DNA of 64,000 nucleotides from JAGOBP01 sp046328575 (GTDB lineage Bacteria > Chloroflexota > Anaerolineae > Fen-1058). The stretch covers positions 1 to 64,000 of the forward strand of contig JAXLWI010000013.1 in the NCBI GenBank assembly GCA_046328575.1, written 5' to 3'. Under the pieces are notes generated by a model. That model had not been told where the DNA came from, did not search any database, and saw only the letters and a program-made list of their open reading frames with translations. The stretch's first letter is position 1, and each line of letters starts with the position of its first letter. Positions 8,451-16,290 of the stretch are shown here, in pieces. The translations under genes and the position numbers were made by a program.

Positions 8451-10196
8451 ATGATGGCAACTTTGATTCTCTTGACGATTGGTCTGCCGTGGCTGGGCGC
8501 ATTGGGTGTCTGGTTGGCAGGCGACAAACGCGCGAATGTGCAGCACGCCCTGGCTGTGATCTTCTCGGTGGCGGCAGGCGCGGCGGCGCTGTTGATGCTG
8601 CCGCAAACGTCGAGCGCAACAGCGGTGACGATCGAGATGGGCGGCGCGTTCGGCGCATTGACGTTTACACCCGATGGGCTAGGCGTGTTTCTCACGGTCG
8701 TCGCTACGGTCGTGGGCAGCCTGGCCGTACTCTTCTCCGTCGATTACATGCGCGGCGAGGCGCAGTTGGGCCGCTACTATGCGCTGATTCTGTTGTTCAT
8801 CGGTGCGATGGCGGGCCTGGCGTTGACGGGTTCGCTGCTCTTCCTCTTTGTCTTCTGGGAAATTACCGCGCTGTGCTCGTATGCGTTGATCTCATTCCAC
8901 AACGACGATCCCAAAGCGGTGGCAGGCGGCCTGAAGGCGTTGATCATCACCTCGCTGGGTGGTGTGGGCTTGCTACTCGGCGCGTTGATCGTGTACGCCA
9001 ACACGGGCAGCTATCAAATCGCCGATTTTCTGGCGAAGGCCGAATCACTACCGAAAGATTTGTTGGCTTTAGTCGCGTTTGGTTTTCTGGCCGCAGCGGC
9101 GGCTAAATCCGCACAATTCCCCTTCCAGACGTGGCTGCCCGATGCGATGGAAGCGCCCACGCCCGTCAGCGCGTTGATCCACGCGGCAACGATGGTGAAC
9201 GCGGGCGTCTATCTGTTGGCGCGGTTCTATCCAGCGTTTGAGGCCGTGCCCGGTTGGACGACGGCGGTGGTCATAGTGGGATTGATCACTGCGCTGATGG
9301 CCGCGTTTATGGCTTTGGTGGCGAATGATCTGAAGCGCGTACTCGCTTACTCAACGGTGAGTCAACTGGGGTACATGGTGTACTCGATCGGGGTTGGCGG
9401 CGTTTACGCGAGTCAATTCCATCTGCTCAGTCACGCGGTCTTCAAGGCGCTGTTGTTCCTGGCGGCAGGCGCGGTGATTCACGCCGTGGGCACGCGCGAT
9501 ATGCGACTGATGGGCGGCCTGGGCAAGAAGATGCCGTTTGTGCGAACAACGTTCGTCATCGGCGCACTGGCTTTGATGGGCATTCCGGTCCTCAACGGTT
9601 TCTGGAGCAAGGAACTGATTCTGGAAGAAGGCTTGAAGCACGGGCCGGTGTGGGCGTACATCGGGATGCTGATTGGTGCGGGCATCACGGCGCTGTACAC
9701 CTTCCGCATGGTGTGGCTGGTGTTCTTCGGCACGGAGCGCAGTCACCTGCACGCGCACGACGCGCAAACGGCGATGAAGGTTTCGCTGGGACTGCTATCG
9801 CTGGGCACGCTGACGACGTGGCTATTGGCTGGGCCGTTCAGTGAGTTATTGCATGGCACGCTACCTTTCCATGAAATTCACGCGTTATCGACGGGCGAGA
9901 TTTTACAGGAAGTCATTTCGCTGCCCACGTTGATCGCGCTGGCGGTGATTGCGATCGGTCTGGGAATATGGTGGACGCGCGCTCGCTGGGCGGCGCTGGT
10001 CAATCGGGCGCAGGGCTTGGCGCAGATGGCGCGTGATAGTTTCGGTTTTGAGGCGATCAATCGCGGCGTGGTGCGTGCCACTACGCAATCGGCCGAGGCG
10101 CTGCGCGTCACGCAGACCGGCGTGTTGAACTGGAACGTGGCCGGAATTGTGGGCGGCTTGATTGTAGTGCTGATCGTGCTGGCGGCAGGACGGTAA
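8451..10196 (+). CDS. NuoL/MrpA-type antiporter-like ion-pumping subunit
   Basis: 581 residues with about 14-16 membrane helices, the large antiporter-like proton (or Na+) channel subunit. Recognisable parts: the helix glutamate in FWEITALCSYALI; the lysine helix and broken-helix motif FPFQTWLPDAMEAPTPVSAL with HAATMVNAGVYLLARF; LKRVLAYSTVSQLGYM; HAVFKALLFLAAGAV. Length fits NuoL/MrpA N-terminal domains without the long lateral helix. The ATG at 8451, or 8454, follows GAGG; longer in-frame extensions read through the repeat tract and are unlikely. It lies three bases upstream of the N-like gene. Confidence 0.88.
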   Translation: MMATLILLTIGLPWLGALGVWLAGDKRANVQHALAVIFSVAAGAAALLMLPQTSSATAVTIEMGGAFGALTFTPDGLGVFLTVVATVVGSLAVLFSVDYMRGEAQLGRYYALILLFIGAMAGLALTGSLLFLFVFWEITALCSYALISFHNDDPKAVAGGLKALIITSLGGVGLLLGALIVYANTGSYQIADFLAKAESLPKDLLALVAFGFLAAAAAKSAQFPFQTWLPDAMEAPTPVSALIHAATMVNAGVYLLARFYPAFEAVPGWTTAVVIVGLITALMAAFMALVANDLKRVLAYSTVSQLGYMVYSIGVGGVYASQFHLLSHAVFKALLFLAAGAVIHAVGTRDMRLMGGLGKKMPFVRTTFVIGALALMGIPVLNGFWSKELILEEGLKHGPVWAYIGMLIGAGITALYTFRMVWLVFFGTERSHLHAHDAQTAMKVSLGLLSLGTLTTWLLAGPFSELLHGTLPFHEIHALSTGEILQEVISLPTLIALAVIAIGLGIWWTRARWAALVNRAQGLAQMARDSFGFEAINRGVVRATTQSAEALRVTQTGVLNWNVAGIVGGLIVVLIVLAAGR

Positions 10197-10197
10197 A

Positions 10198-10232
10198 CAA
10201 TGATCAATGAACAAGTGGCAATGCTCAATGCA
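10198..10232. repeat. Period-7 word tract covering the start of the N-like subunit
   Basis: Five heptamers: CAATGAT, CAATGAA, CAAGTGG, CAATGCT, CAATGCA. The annotated ATG at 10200 and an alternative ATG at 10221 both arise from the repeated AATG word. Confidence 0.7.
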
Positions 10233-11705
10233 GCGCCGACGTTTGTATGGTTGATGGTGCTACTGCTGGCGAGTTCGCCGGTGGTGTATTTTGCAGGCCG
10301 ATTGCGCGAGGCGGGCCGCTGGGTCGCGCTGGCCGCGATCGGGTTGGCGTGGATTCCGTTTGTGTTGGCGCTCAACGAATTGCAGGCGGGCGTGATCACG
10401 TATTCCATCGGCGCGGTGATGCTGCGCTTCGACGGGCTGAGCGCGCTACTGGCCGCGGTGGCGCTGGGACTGGGCACCCTCGTCGTGATCTATTCCGGTC
10501 CGTACATGGCGCGTGAAGCGAACGAAGAAAAATATTATGCGATGTTGATCGCAATCGTCGGCATCATGATCGGGTTGGGCTGCGCGCACGACCTATTCAA
10601 TCTGTGGGTGTGGTTCGAGGCGATGGCGGTGTCGTCGTATTTGCTGGTGGCTTTTTATCGCAATCAGCCTGGCTCGTTGGAAGCGGGCCTCAAGTATCTG
10701 GTGCAGAGCGCGGTGGGTTCGGTGTTGGTGCTGTTGGGCATCGCGCTGGTATTGGCGGTGCGTGGCACATTGAATCTCGATCAGATCAGTTTGAGCGCGC
10801 AGGATTCGCCGCTGTTGCTGGTGGCGGGCGCGCTGTTCGTCATCGGCTTTGGCGTCAAAGTGGCGATGGCACCTATGCACACGTGGCTGCCCGATGCGCA
10901 CTCGCAAGCGCCCAGCGGCATCAGCGCGATGCTGTCGGGTGTCGTCATCGAGGCGGGCTTGGTGGCGCTGCTGCGCGCACTGTCCGCGCTGGTGGGCTTT
11001 AACTTGTCGTGGGGCGAACTGCTGATGGGCTTCGGCGCGCTGAATATGCTGATGGGCAATTTGCTCGCCTTGCGGCAAACGCAGGTCAAACGCTTGTTGG
11101 CGTTCTCCAGTTTGAGCCATGTGGGTTATATGTTGTTGGGTTTGGGCATCGCCATTTATGCGGGACAAAGCGCGGGCGCGGAAGGCAGTTTCTTTCACGT
11201 GCTGAATCACGGCCTGATGAAGGGGCTGGCGTTCCTCGCGGCGGGTGCGTTGTTATATGCGTTGTACATCGCGAAGGGCGATCACAGTTCGCCGTTGACG
11301 ATCAGCGATTTGAACGGCGCGTCGAAGCGCTATCCGATCGTGGCGTTGGCGCTGAGCGTGGCGGTGCTGGGTTTAGGTGGTTTGCCGCCGCTCGCGGGCT
11401 TCATGTCCAAGTGGCAGATTTTCGTAGCGGGCTTCCAAACGCAGAACACGGTGATCGATGCGCTGGTGATCTTCGCGGCGTTGAACAGTGTGCTGTCGCT
11501 GGCCTACTACGCGCCGATCGTGAATGCGGTATATCGCAAAGAGCCGTCGGATGCAGTGCTGCGCGGCCAACCTGTGCCGCTGGGGATGCTGCTTCCAATC
11601 GCGGCCTTGGGCATCGCCGTGATCGTCATCGGCATGTGGCCGAGTTTGCTGCAAGGGCTGACGGCTCCAGCGGGCCAGGCCTTGCTCACCGCGTTTGGCG
11701 GGTAG
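10200..11705 (+). CDS. NuoN/NuoM/MrpD-type antiporter-like subunit
   Basis: 501 residues, about 14 membrane helices, the second ion-pumping antiporter-like subunit. Motifs: the glutamate helix VWFEAMAVSSYLLVAFYR; KVAMAPMHTWLPDAHSQAP with SGISAMLSGVVIEAGLVALL; VKRLLAFSSLSHVGYMLLG; HVLNHGLMKGLAFLAAGALL. All are typical of the NuoM/N-MrpD group. The first seven residues are encoded by a heptanucleotide repeat, so the real start may be the ATG at 10221 (MLNAAPTF). It follows the L-like gene after three bases, so the two pumping subunits are tightly linked. Confidence 0.86.
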   Translation: MINEQVAMLNAAPTFVWLMVLLLASSPVVYFAGRLREAGRWVALAAIGLAWIPFVLALNELQAGVITYSIGAVMLRFDGLSALLAAVALGLGTLVVIYSGPYMAREANEEKYYAMLIAIVGIMIGLGCAHDLFNLWVWFEAMAVSSYLLVAFYRNQPGSLEAGLKYLVQSAVGSVLVLLGIALVLAVRGTLNLDQISLSAQDSPLLLVAGALFVIGFGVKVAMAPMHTWLPDAHSQAPSGISAMLSGVVIEAGLVALLRALSALVGFNLSWGELLMGFGALNMLMGNLLALRQTQVKRLLAFSSLSHVGYMLLGLGIAIYAGQSAGAEGSFFHVLNHGLMKGLAFLAAGALLYALYIAKGDHSSPLTISDLNGASKRYPIVALALSVAVLGLGGLPPLAGFMSKWQIFVAGFQTQNTVIDALVIFAALNSVLSLAYYAPIVNAVYRKEPSDAVLRGQPVPLGMLLPIAALGIAVIVIGMWPSLLQGLTAPAGQALLTAFGG

Positions 11706-11731
11706 CCATTCCAGCATCGAGGTAAAGAGTA

Positions 11732-12046
11732 ATGGAACTCATTCTACTGTCTCCACCGTTTGCGTTTGTGCTCTATCTGGCGCTGGTCGGCATCCTGTCG
11801 GGGCTGGGCCGCATCATGGCCGCGCGGGGCGCGCACAGCGAAGGTAAGTTAGCCACCTACGCGGGCGGCGAAGAATCGCCGGTACCGGGCGCGATGCCAG
11901 GCTATCGTGGCTTCTTCATTATTGCACTGTTTTTCGCCATCTTGCACCTGGGCGTGCTGATGTTGGGCAGCAGCAGTTTTCAGCCGATTGCGGGCGTGTA
12001 TTTGATCGGGCTGATTGTCGCTTTACTGGTATTGATCGTTGGCTAA
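11732..12046 (+). CDS. NuoA-like small membrane subunit
   Basis: 104 residues, three membrane helices (about 8-27, 58-78 and 84-103). The cytosolic loop GKLATYAGGEE and the following GYRGFFIIALFFAILHL resemble NuoA, where the loop holds the Q-site region and the next helix carries an acidic residue. A NuoA-like subunit is unusual in true [NiFe]-hydrogenases and is a link to complex I and Fpo. Start at 11732 with AGGTAAAGAG upstream. Assignment rests on size, loop motif and position before the B-like gene. Confidence 0.7.
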   Translation: MELILLSPPFAFVLYLALVGILSGLGRIMAARGAHSEGKLATYAGGEESPVPGAMPGYRGFFIIALFFAILHLGVLMLGSSSFQPIAGVYLIGLIVALLVLIVG

Positions 12047-12116
12047 GGATGAAGGCGGAAGGATGAAGGCGGACAGCAGAGCCTTCTTCATCCCTCACAT
12101 TTCATCCTTCATCCTT
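12045..12116. repeat. Period-7 tract with 14-bp tandem and inverted copies
   Basis: AAGGATGAAGGCGG occurs twice in tandem (12045-12058 and 12059-12072); AAGGATGAAGG at 12059-12069 pairs perfectly with CCTTCATCCTT at 12106-12116. It starts within the stop codon of the NuoA-like gene. Confidence 0.75.
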
Positions 12117-12135
12117 TTGATGAAGGACGCATTTT

Positions 12136-12600
12136 ATGGCACTCAATTTAACTGAAACCTGGCAACATACGCTCGACGCCATCAAGACCTGGGCGCGCAT
12201 CAATTCGCCGTGGGCCATTCACTATAACAGCGGCTCGTGCAACGGTTGCGATATCGAGATACTGGCGACTTTGACGCCGCGCTACGACATCGAGCGCTTC
12301 GGCATCAAGTTGCAGGGCAGCCCGCGCCACGCCGACGTGCTGATCTGCACCGGGCCGGTGACGCTGCAATCGCGCGAGCGGCTGAAGCGCATCTACGAGC
12401 AGATGCCCGAACCCAAGTTCGTAGTCGCAGTCGGTTCGTGCGCGGCTTCGGGCGGCGCGTTCCAGGGCTGCTACGGCGTTGTCGGCCACATCGACGAGGT
12501 GATTCCGGTGAACGCGTATATTCCCGGCTGTCCGCCGCGCCCGGAAGCCATCATCGATGGCGTGGTGAGGTTGTTGGGCAGTTTGAAACCGACGAAGTGA
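12136..12600 (+). CDS. [NiFe]-hydrogenase small subunit, NuoB/MbhJ-like
   Basis: 154 residues, soluble, carrying the proximal [4Fe-4S] cluster next to the catalytic subunit. Cysteine ligands are visible in SGSCNGCDIE (about 33-42), VGSCAASGG and the C-terminal PGCPPRPEAIIDGVV. It is the short form without a twin-arginine signal, so it faces the cytoplasm as in Mbh, Ech and complex I. It passes electrons from the ferredoxin-like subunit to the [NiFe] site encoded next. Starts 12 bp after GAAGGA, and the gene is intact, unlike its catalytic neighbour. Confidence 0.88.
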   Translation: MALNLTETWQHTLDAIKTWARINSPWAIHYNSGSCNGCDIEILATLTPRYDIERFGIKLQGSPRHADVLICTGPVTLQSRERLKRIYEQMPEPKFVVAVGSCAASGGAFQGCYGVVGHIDEVIPVNAYIPGCPPRPEAIIDGVVRLLGSLKPTK

Positions 12601-12621
12601 CGAAGGATGAATGACGAATGA
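12601..12621. repeat. Short period-7 tract at the start of the catalytic-subunit gene
   Basis: Heptamers CGAAGGA, TGAATGA, CGAATGA fill the junction; the start ATG at 12618 is contributed by the third unit. Confidence 0.6.
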
Positions 12622-14294
12622 CCAACACTGAAACTTTATTGGAAAATGCGACAACTTTGCTCGCGCCCTTTGCCAAGGCGACGAACAAGCCGGAAGCCAA
12701 TCGGCTGGATGTGACGATCGAGGCAAGCGACCTGGTCGCTGCGGCCAAGACGATGCACACGGCGCAGTGGGGCTACCTGGCGGCCATCACCGGCCTCGAT
12801 CATTTGAACATCTCCGCGAAAGCGGGCACGCCCGTCGATAACTCGCTGGAGGCGCTATATCACTTCTGCGCCGACGCGGCCATTGTCACGCTGCGCACTA
12901 CCACACCACGCGAGAAGGCCGAACTGCCCACCGTTTGCGGCGTAATCCCCAGTGCTGATTTGTTTGAGCGCGAACTCAGCGAGATGTTTGGCATTCATCT
13001 CGACGGGACGCCGGATGCCAATCGGTTGTTGTTACCCGAAGATTGGCCCAGCGATATTTATCCGCTGCGCAAGGATTTCGATCAAAAAGCAGTGAAGTTG
13101 GAATCGATGGCGGAAGAACCGGAAGCAGGCTGGCGCGATGGGAAGTTCATCGTCCCGATCGGCCCGCAGCACCCCGCGTTGAAAGAGCCAGGCAACTTCC
13201 AATTTGCCGTCGATGGCGAAACGGTGACCGCGGCCTCCATCCGATTGGGCTACGTGCATCGCGGTATCGAGCGCGCCACCGAAGAGGCGCAACTGGGTGC
13301 AGAATCTTTACTTGCTAGAGCGCATCTGCGGCATTTGCTCACACTCGCACGCGGTGGCTTACGCACAGGGCGTGGAGCAACTCGCAAAAGTCGAAGCGCC
13401 GCCGCGCGCCTTGGCGATCCGCGAACTGGCCGCCGGTCTGGAACGCATTCACAGCCACTTGTTGTGGCTGGGCGTGGCCGCGCATGAAGCGGGCTTCGAT
13501 ACGTTATTCATGTACTCGTGGCGCGATCGTGAAACCGTGATGGATATGCTGGAGACCTTCACCGGCAACCGTGTGAACTATTCGGTCAACGTGCTGGGCG
13601 GCGTGAAGTTCGATGTTACGCCGGAGATTGCCGAGACGTTGAAGCGCGGCGTCGATTTTCTGGAAGAGCGCACCAAGCACTATCTGGAAGTCTGCACCAC
13701 CGATCAGACTTTCCTGCGCCGCACGCGCGGCGTGAGCACGCTGACGAAAGTGCAGGCCATCGAGTACGGTGTCATCGGGCCGATGGCGCGCGCGTCCGGC
13801 CTGGCGCGCGATGTGCGCGTGGAAGCCCCGTATGGCGCGTATCATACCTTCCCAGTTGACGTCGTCGTCGAAACGGCCGGCGATCTGGAAGCCAAGTTTG
13901 CGGTGCGCCTGAAGGAACTGTTCCAGAGTTACAAAGCCATTCGCAACATCCTGGACAATCTGCCTAGCGGCGAATTAACGGCGCGCATACCGCGCAAGAT
14001 TCCCGCAGGCGAGACCATCAGCCGCGTCGAAGCGCCGCGCGGTGAACTGCTGTACTTCATTCAGAGCGCGGGCGGCGAGAATCCCACGCGCGTCAAAGTG
14101 CGCACGCCCGAGCTGTGCAATTCTCGTCGGTGATGCACGTCGCAGTGGGCCATCAGCTGGCCGATATGCCGATGTTGCTGGCCGGCATCGATCCGTGCTT
14201 CTCGTGCAACGATCGCATGATCGTCGTCAACGATCGATCGATGATGACGTGGGAACAATTGCGGTTATACGGGATTGAGTTCTACCAGAAGTGA
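12618..14294 (+). pseudogene. [NiFe]-hydrogenase large subunit, NuoC-NuoD fusion, with two single-base frameshifts
   Basis: Catalytic subunit reducing protons (or oxidising H2). The first frame gives a NuoC-like domain (about 1-165) and the start of the NuoD-like domain up to HRGIERATEE. An extra G at 13286-13287 then shifts the frame; the continuation NWVQNLYLLERICGICSHSH holds the L1 nickel motif RICGICSHSH. Near 14121 one T is missing; after it the original frame returns with SSVMHVAVGHQ, the L2 motif DPCFSCNDR, and the stop at 14294. Repaired, the protein has 558 residues. Both CxxC pairs are present, so this is a real group 4 hydrogenase, not a complex I subunit. The conserved sequence on both sides of each break argues for consensus errors or very recent damage. 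Confidence 0.85.
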
Positions 14295-14343
14295 TGAGTG
14301 ACAGAGTGACGAGTGATGTGTACCCTTCACTCGTCACTCGTCC
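14295..14343. repeat. Period-7 inverted repeat between large subunit and H-like gene
   Basis: GAGTGACGAGTGA (14304-14316) pairs perfectly with TCACTCGTCACTC (14327-14339). The words are the same as in the 8387-8435 element, so the two belong to one family. Confidence 0.8.
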
Positions 14344-14368
14344 TCGTCATGCCTTACGAGGTTTGACT

Positions 14369-15292
14369 ATGAACGTCCTTCAACCCATCATCGCCTTACT
14401 CTTCTTCCCCGCCGGGCTATTTGTGATCTTCAACGGCCTGATGTACCTGTGGGTCGATCGCAAACTAGTGGCGCAGTTTCAGAACCGCGTGGGGCCGCGC
14501 TGGTTTCAGCCTATCGCCGATGTGATCAAGCTGCTGGCCAAAGAAGAGATTATCCCCAACAACGTCAACGCCAAGTTGTTTGTGGGCTTGCCCATCTTTG
14601 CGCTGGCAGCCGCGCTGACGGCGGCGTTGTACGTGCCGCTGGCCGGACTCGCGCCCGCGGCCAATTATCCCGGCGACTTGATCACGACGGTGTATCTACT
14701 GAGCGTCGTGACGATGTGTCTGGCGCTGGCCGGGTCCAACACCATCAGTCAGTTCTCGCTGATCGGTGCGGTGCGTACGCTGACGCAATTGTTCTCGTAT
14801 GAAGCGCCATTTCTGTTGGCACTGCTCGGCCCTGCGATTGTGGCTGGCACGTGGCAGATCGATAAGATCAACGGCTACGCAGGCACTCACTGGGTCGTGC
14901 TCACCCAACCGATCGGGTTTGTAATCGCCCTCGTCGGTTTGATGGGCAAAACGGAACTGCCGCCCTTTGATGCGCCCGAAGCCGAAACCGAAATCGTGTC
15001 CGGCGCTTTGACGGAATACAGCGGGCGCGGTTTTGCGCTGTTTCAGATTGCGAAGGCGGTGGAATTAGTCGTCGGTCTGACACTGATTGCCGCGCTGTAC
15101 CTGGGCGGCATCACCAACCCGCTCGATTTCTTGGTGAAAACGTTGCTGATTCTGGTGGTGTTGGCCGGACTACAATCGTTGTTCGCGCGCTTCCGCATTG
15201 AACAGACGGTGCGCTGGTGGCGGTACGCGTCGTTATTGGTGTTGGCGCAATGGCTGGTCTTGATTGTGTTAGGCAAGGGAGTAATCGCATGA
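14369..15292 (+). CDS. NuoH/MbhM-like membrane anchor subunit
   Basis: 307 residues, eight membrane helices, the subunit that joins the hydrogenase arm to the membrane and forms the start of the ion path. Motifs: YLWVDRKLVAQFQNRVGPRW, the loop IKLLAKEEIIPNN, and the acidic segment KTELPPFDAPEAETEIVSG, a NuoH/complex I signature also present in group 4 hydrogenases. The ATG at 14369 has ACGAGG upstream; the reading frame stays open into the repeat upstream, but that part has no homology. The stop overlaps the next ATG in an ATGA arrangement. Confidence 0.88.
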   Translation: MNVLQPIIALLFFPAGLFVIFNGLMYLWVDRKLVAQFQNRVGPRWFQPIADVIKLLAKEEIIPNNVNAKLFVGLPIFALAAALTAALYVPLAGLAPAANYPGDLITTVYLLSVVTMCLALAGSNTISQFSLIGAVRTLTQLFSYEAPFLLALLGPAIVAGTWQIDKINGYAGTHWVVLTQPIGFVIALVGLMGKTELPPFDAPEAETEIVSGALTEYSGRGFALFQIAKAVELVVGLTLIAALYLGGITNPLDFLVKTLLILVVLAGLQSLFARFRIEQTVRWWRYASLLVLAQWLVLIVLGKGVIA

Positions 15293-15713
15293 AATTCGCC
15301 ACGATGTTGAAGGACGTTCTGAAGTCGTTCACGCAGAAACCCATTACCGAACAATATCCGTTCGTGAAGAAACCCGCGCCCAGTCGGCTGCGCGGCGAAA
15401 CAGGTGGAATCCCGAGAAGTGCAGCGGTTGCTGCCTGTGCAGCAAGGACTGCCCCTCGGACGCCATCGAGTTGATCACGATCGATAAGAAGGCCAAGCGC
15501 TTTGTGATGCGCTACCATGAAGATCGCTGCACGTATTGCGCGCAGTGTGTACAGAACTGCCGCTTTGAGTGCCTGGGCATGAGCAACACCGATTGGGAAT
15601 TGGCCGCGCTGACCAAAGAGCCGTTTGATGTATATTACGGCAAAGATGAAGATGTCAATGTCGTCCTGGCAAAGTTCGCTGCAAACAAGGCTAGCGAAAC
15701 ACCCGCGCCCTAA
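15289..15713 (+). pseudogene. NuoI-like 2x[4Fe-4S] ferredoxin subunit with one frameshift
   Basis: Electron-entry subunit of the complex. It begins MKFATMLKDVLKSFTQKPIT, then loses one base near 15402; in the shifted frame comes WNPEKCSGCCLCSKDCPSDA, the first four-cysteine cluster motif, followed by a second one in CTYCAQCVQNCRFECL, and the stop at 15713. Restoring one base gives about 141 residues. As read, the protein stops at 15474 without any cluster. Because both cluster motifs are perfect, a consensus error or a very recent mutation is likelier than decay. No NADH-binding subunits follow, so the electron source is probably reduced ferredoxin. Confidence 0.8.
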
Positions 15714-16170
15714 AGTCGCCATCCTCGGCATCGGCCACGAACTGCGCGGCGATGATGCGGTGGGCGTGGTAGTGGCGCGGGAATTGCAATCTATTGTAGG
15801 GACGAATTACGATTCGCTCTACGCATCATCGAGGCTGGCGCAGCGCCCGAGGCGTTTACAGGGCAAGCTGCGCCGTTTTCGTCCCGACCTCGTGATCATG
15901 GTCGATGCCGCGCAAATGGATCAGCCGCCGGGCGGCATCCGCACGATCGAGCGGCAGGACGCGCTGGGGTTGAGCGCCTCCACACACACGCTGCCGCTTA
16001 GCGTCATCGCAGAGTATCTTGTCAATGAACTGGGTTGTGATATCATCATTATCGGTATTCAGCCCGCCGCGAACGAATTCGATACGCCGTTATCCTCTCA
16101 AGTGCGGCGCGCCGCCGACGAAGTGATCGCCGGTCTTCAATCGATTCTGCTCACCGCGCCAGCCGCCTAA
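15658..16170 (+). CDS. HycI/HybD-type hydrogenase maturation protease (locally frameshifted)
   Basis: Endopeptidase that trims the hydrogenase large-subunit precursor after nickel insertion. It begins with VAILGIGHELRGDDAVGVVV; the nickel-sensing residues of E. coli HycI have counterparts in GDDA, VDAAQMD and STHTLPLS. About 170 residues from the ATG at 15658, overlapping the ferredoxin gene by 56 bp; the exact start is uncertain. Between about 15818 and 15862 the frame is displaced by a missing base and an extra G: the other frame reads RIIEAGAAPEAFTG, the expected family sequence, while the annotated frame reads unrelated residues. The ORF stays open, but that segment would be wrong if the sequence is real. 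Its presence supports a genuine hydrogenase. Confidence 0.8.
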   Translation: MSSWQSSLQTRLAKHPRPKVAILGIGHELRGDDAVGVVVARELQSIVGTNYDSLYASSRLAQRPRRLQGKLRRFRPDLVIMVDAAQMDQPPGGIRTIERQDALGLSASTHTLPLSVIAEYLVNELGCDIIIIGIQPAANEFDTPLSSQVRRAADEVIAGLQSILLTAPAA

Positions 16171-16290
16171 ATCTGCCTCCGCGTTACGGAGCGCGTCAAC
16201 CAGGAGTCTGCATGGCGTGAACTGTTAACCGTCCATTGCACAGCCCGTTGCTAGAGATCGTCTTCGAGCCACACCTGACGGAGGCAAAGC

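Noticed and set aside
13281..14130. Programmed ribosomal frameshifting in the hydrogenase large subunit
   Set aside because: No slippery heptamer or pseudoknot at the breaks, opposite shifts at two sites, and further indels in the next genes.
12618..14294. Complex I NuoCD rather than hydrogenase
   Set aside because: Both CxxC nickel-ligand pairs remain and a HycI protease follows, whereas complex I subunits lack them.
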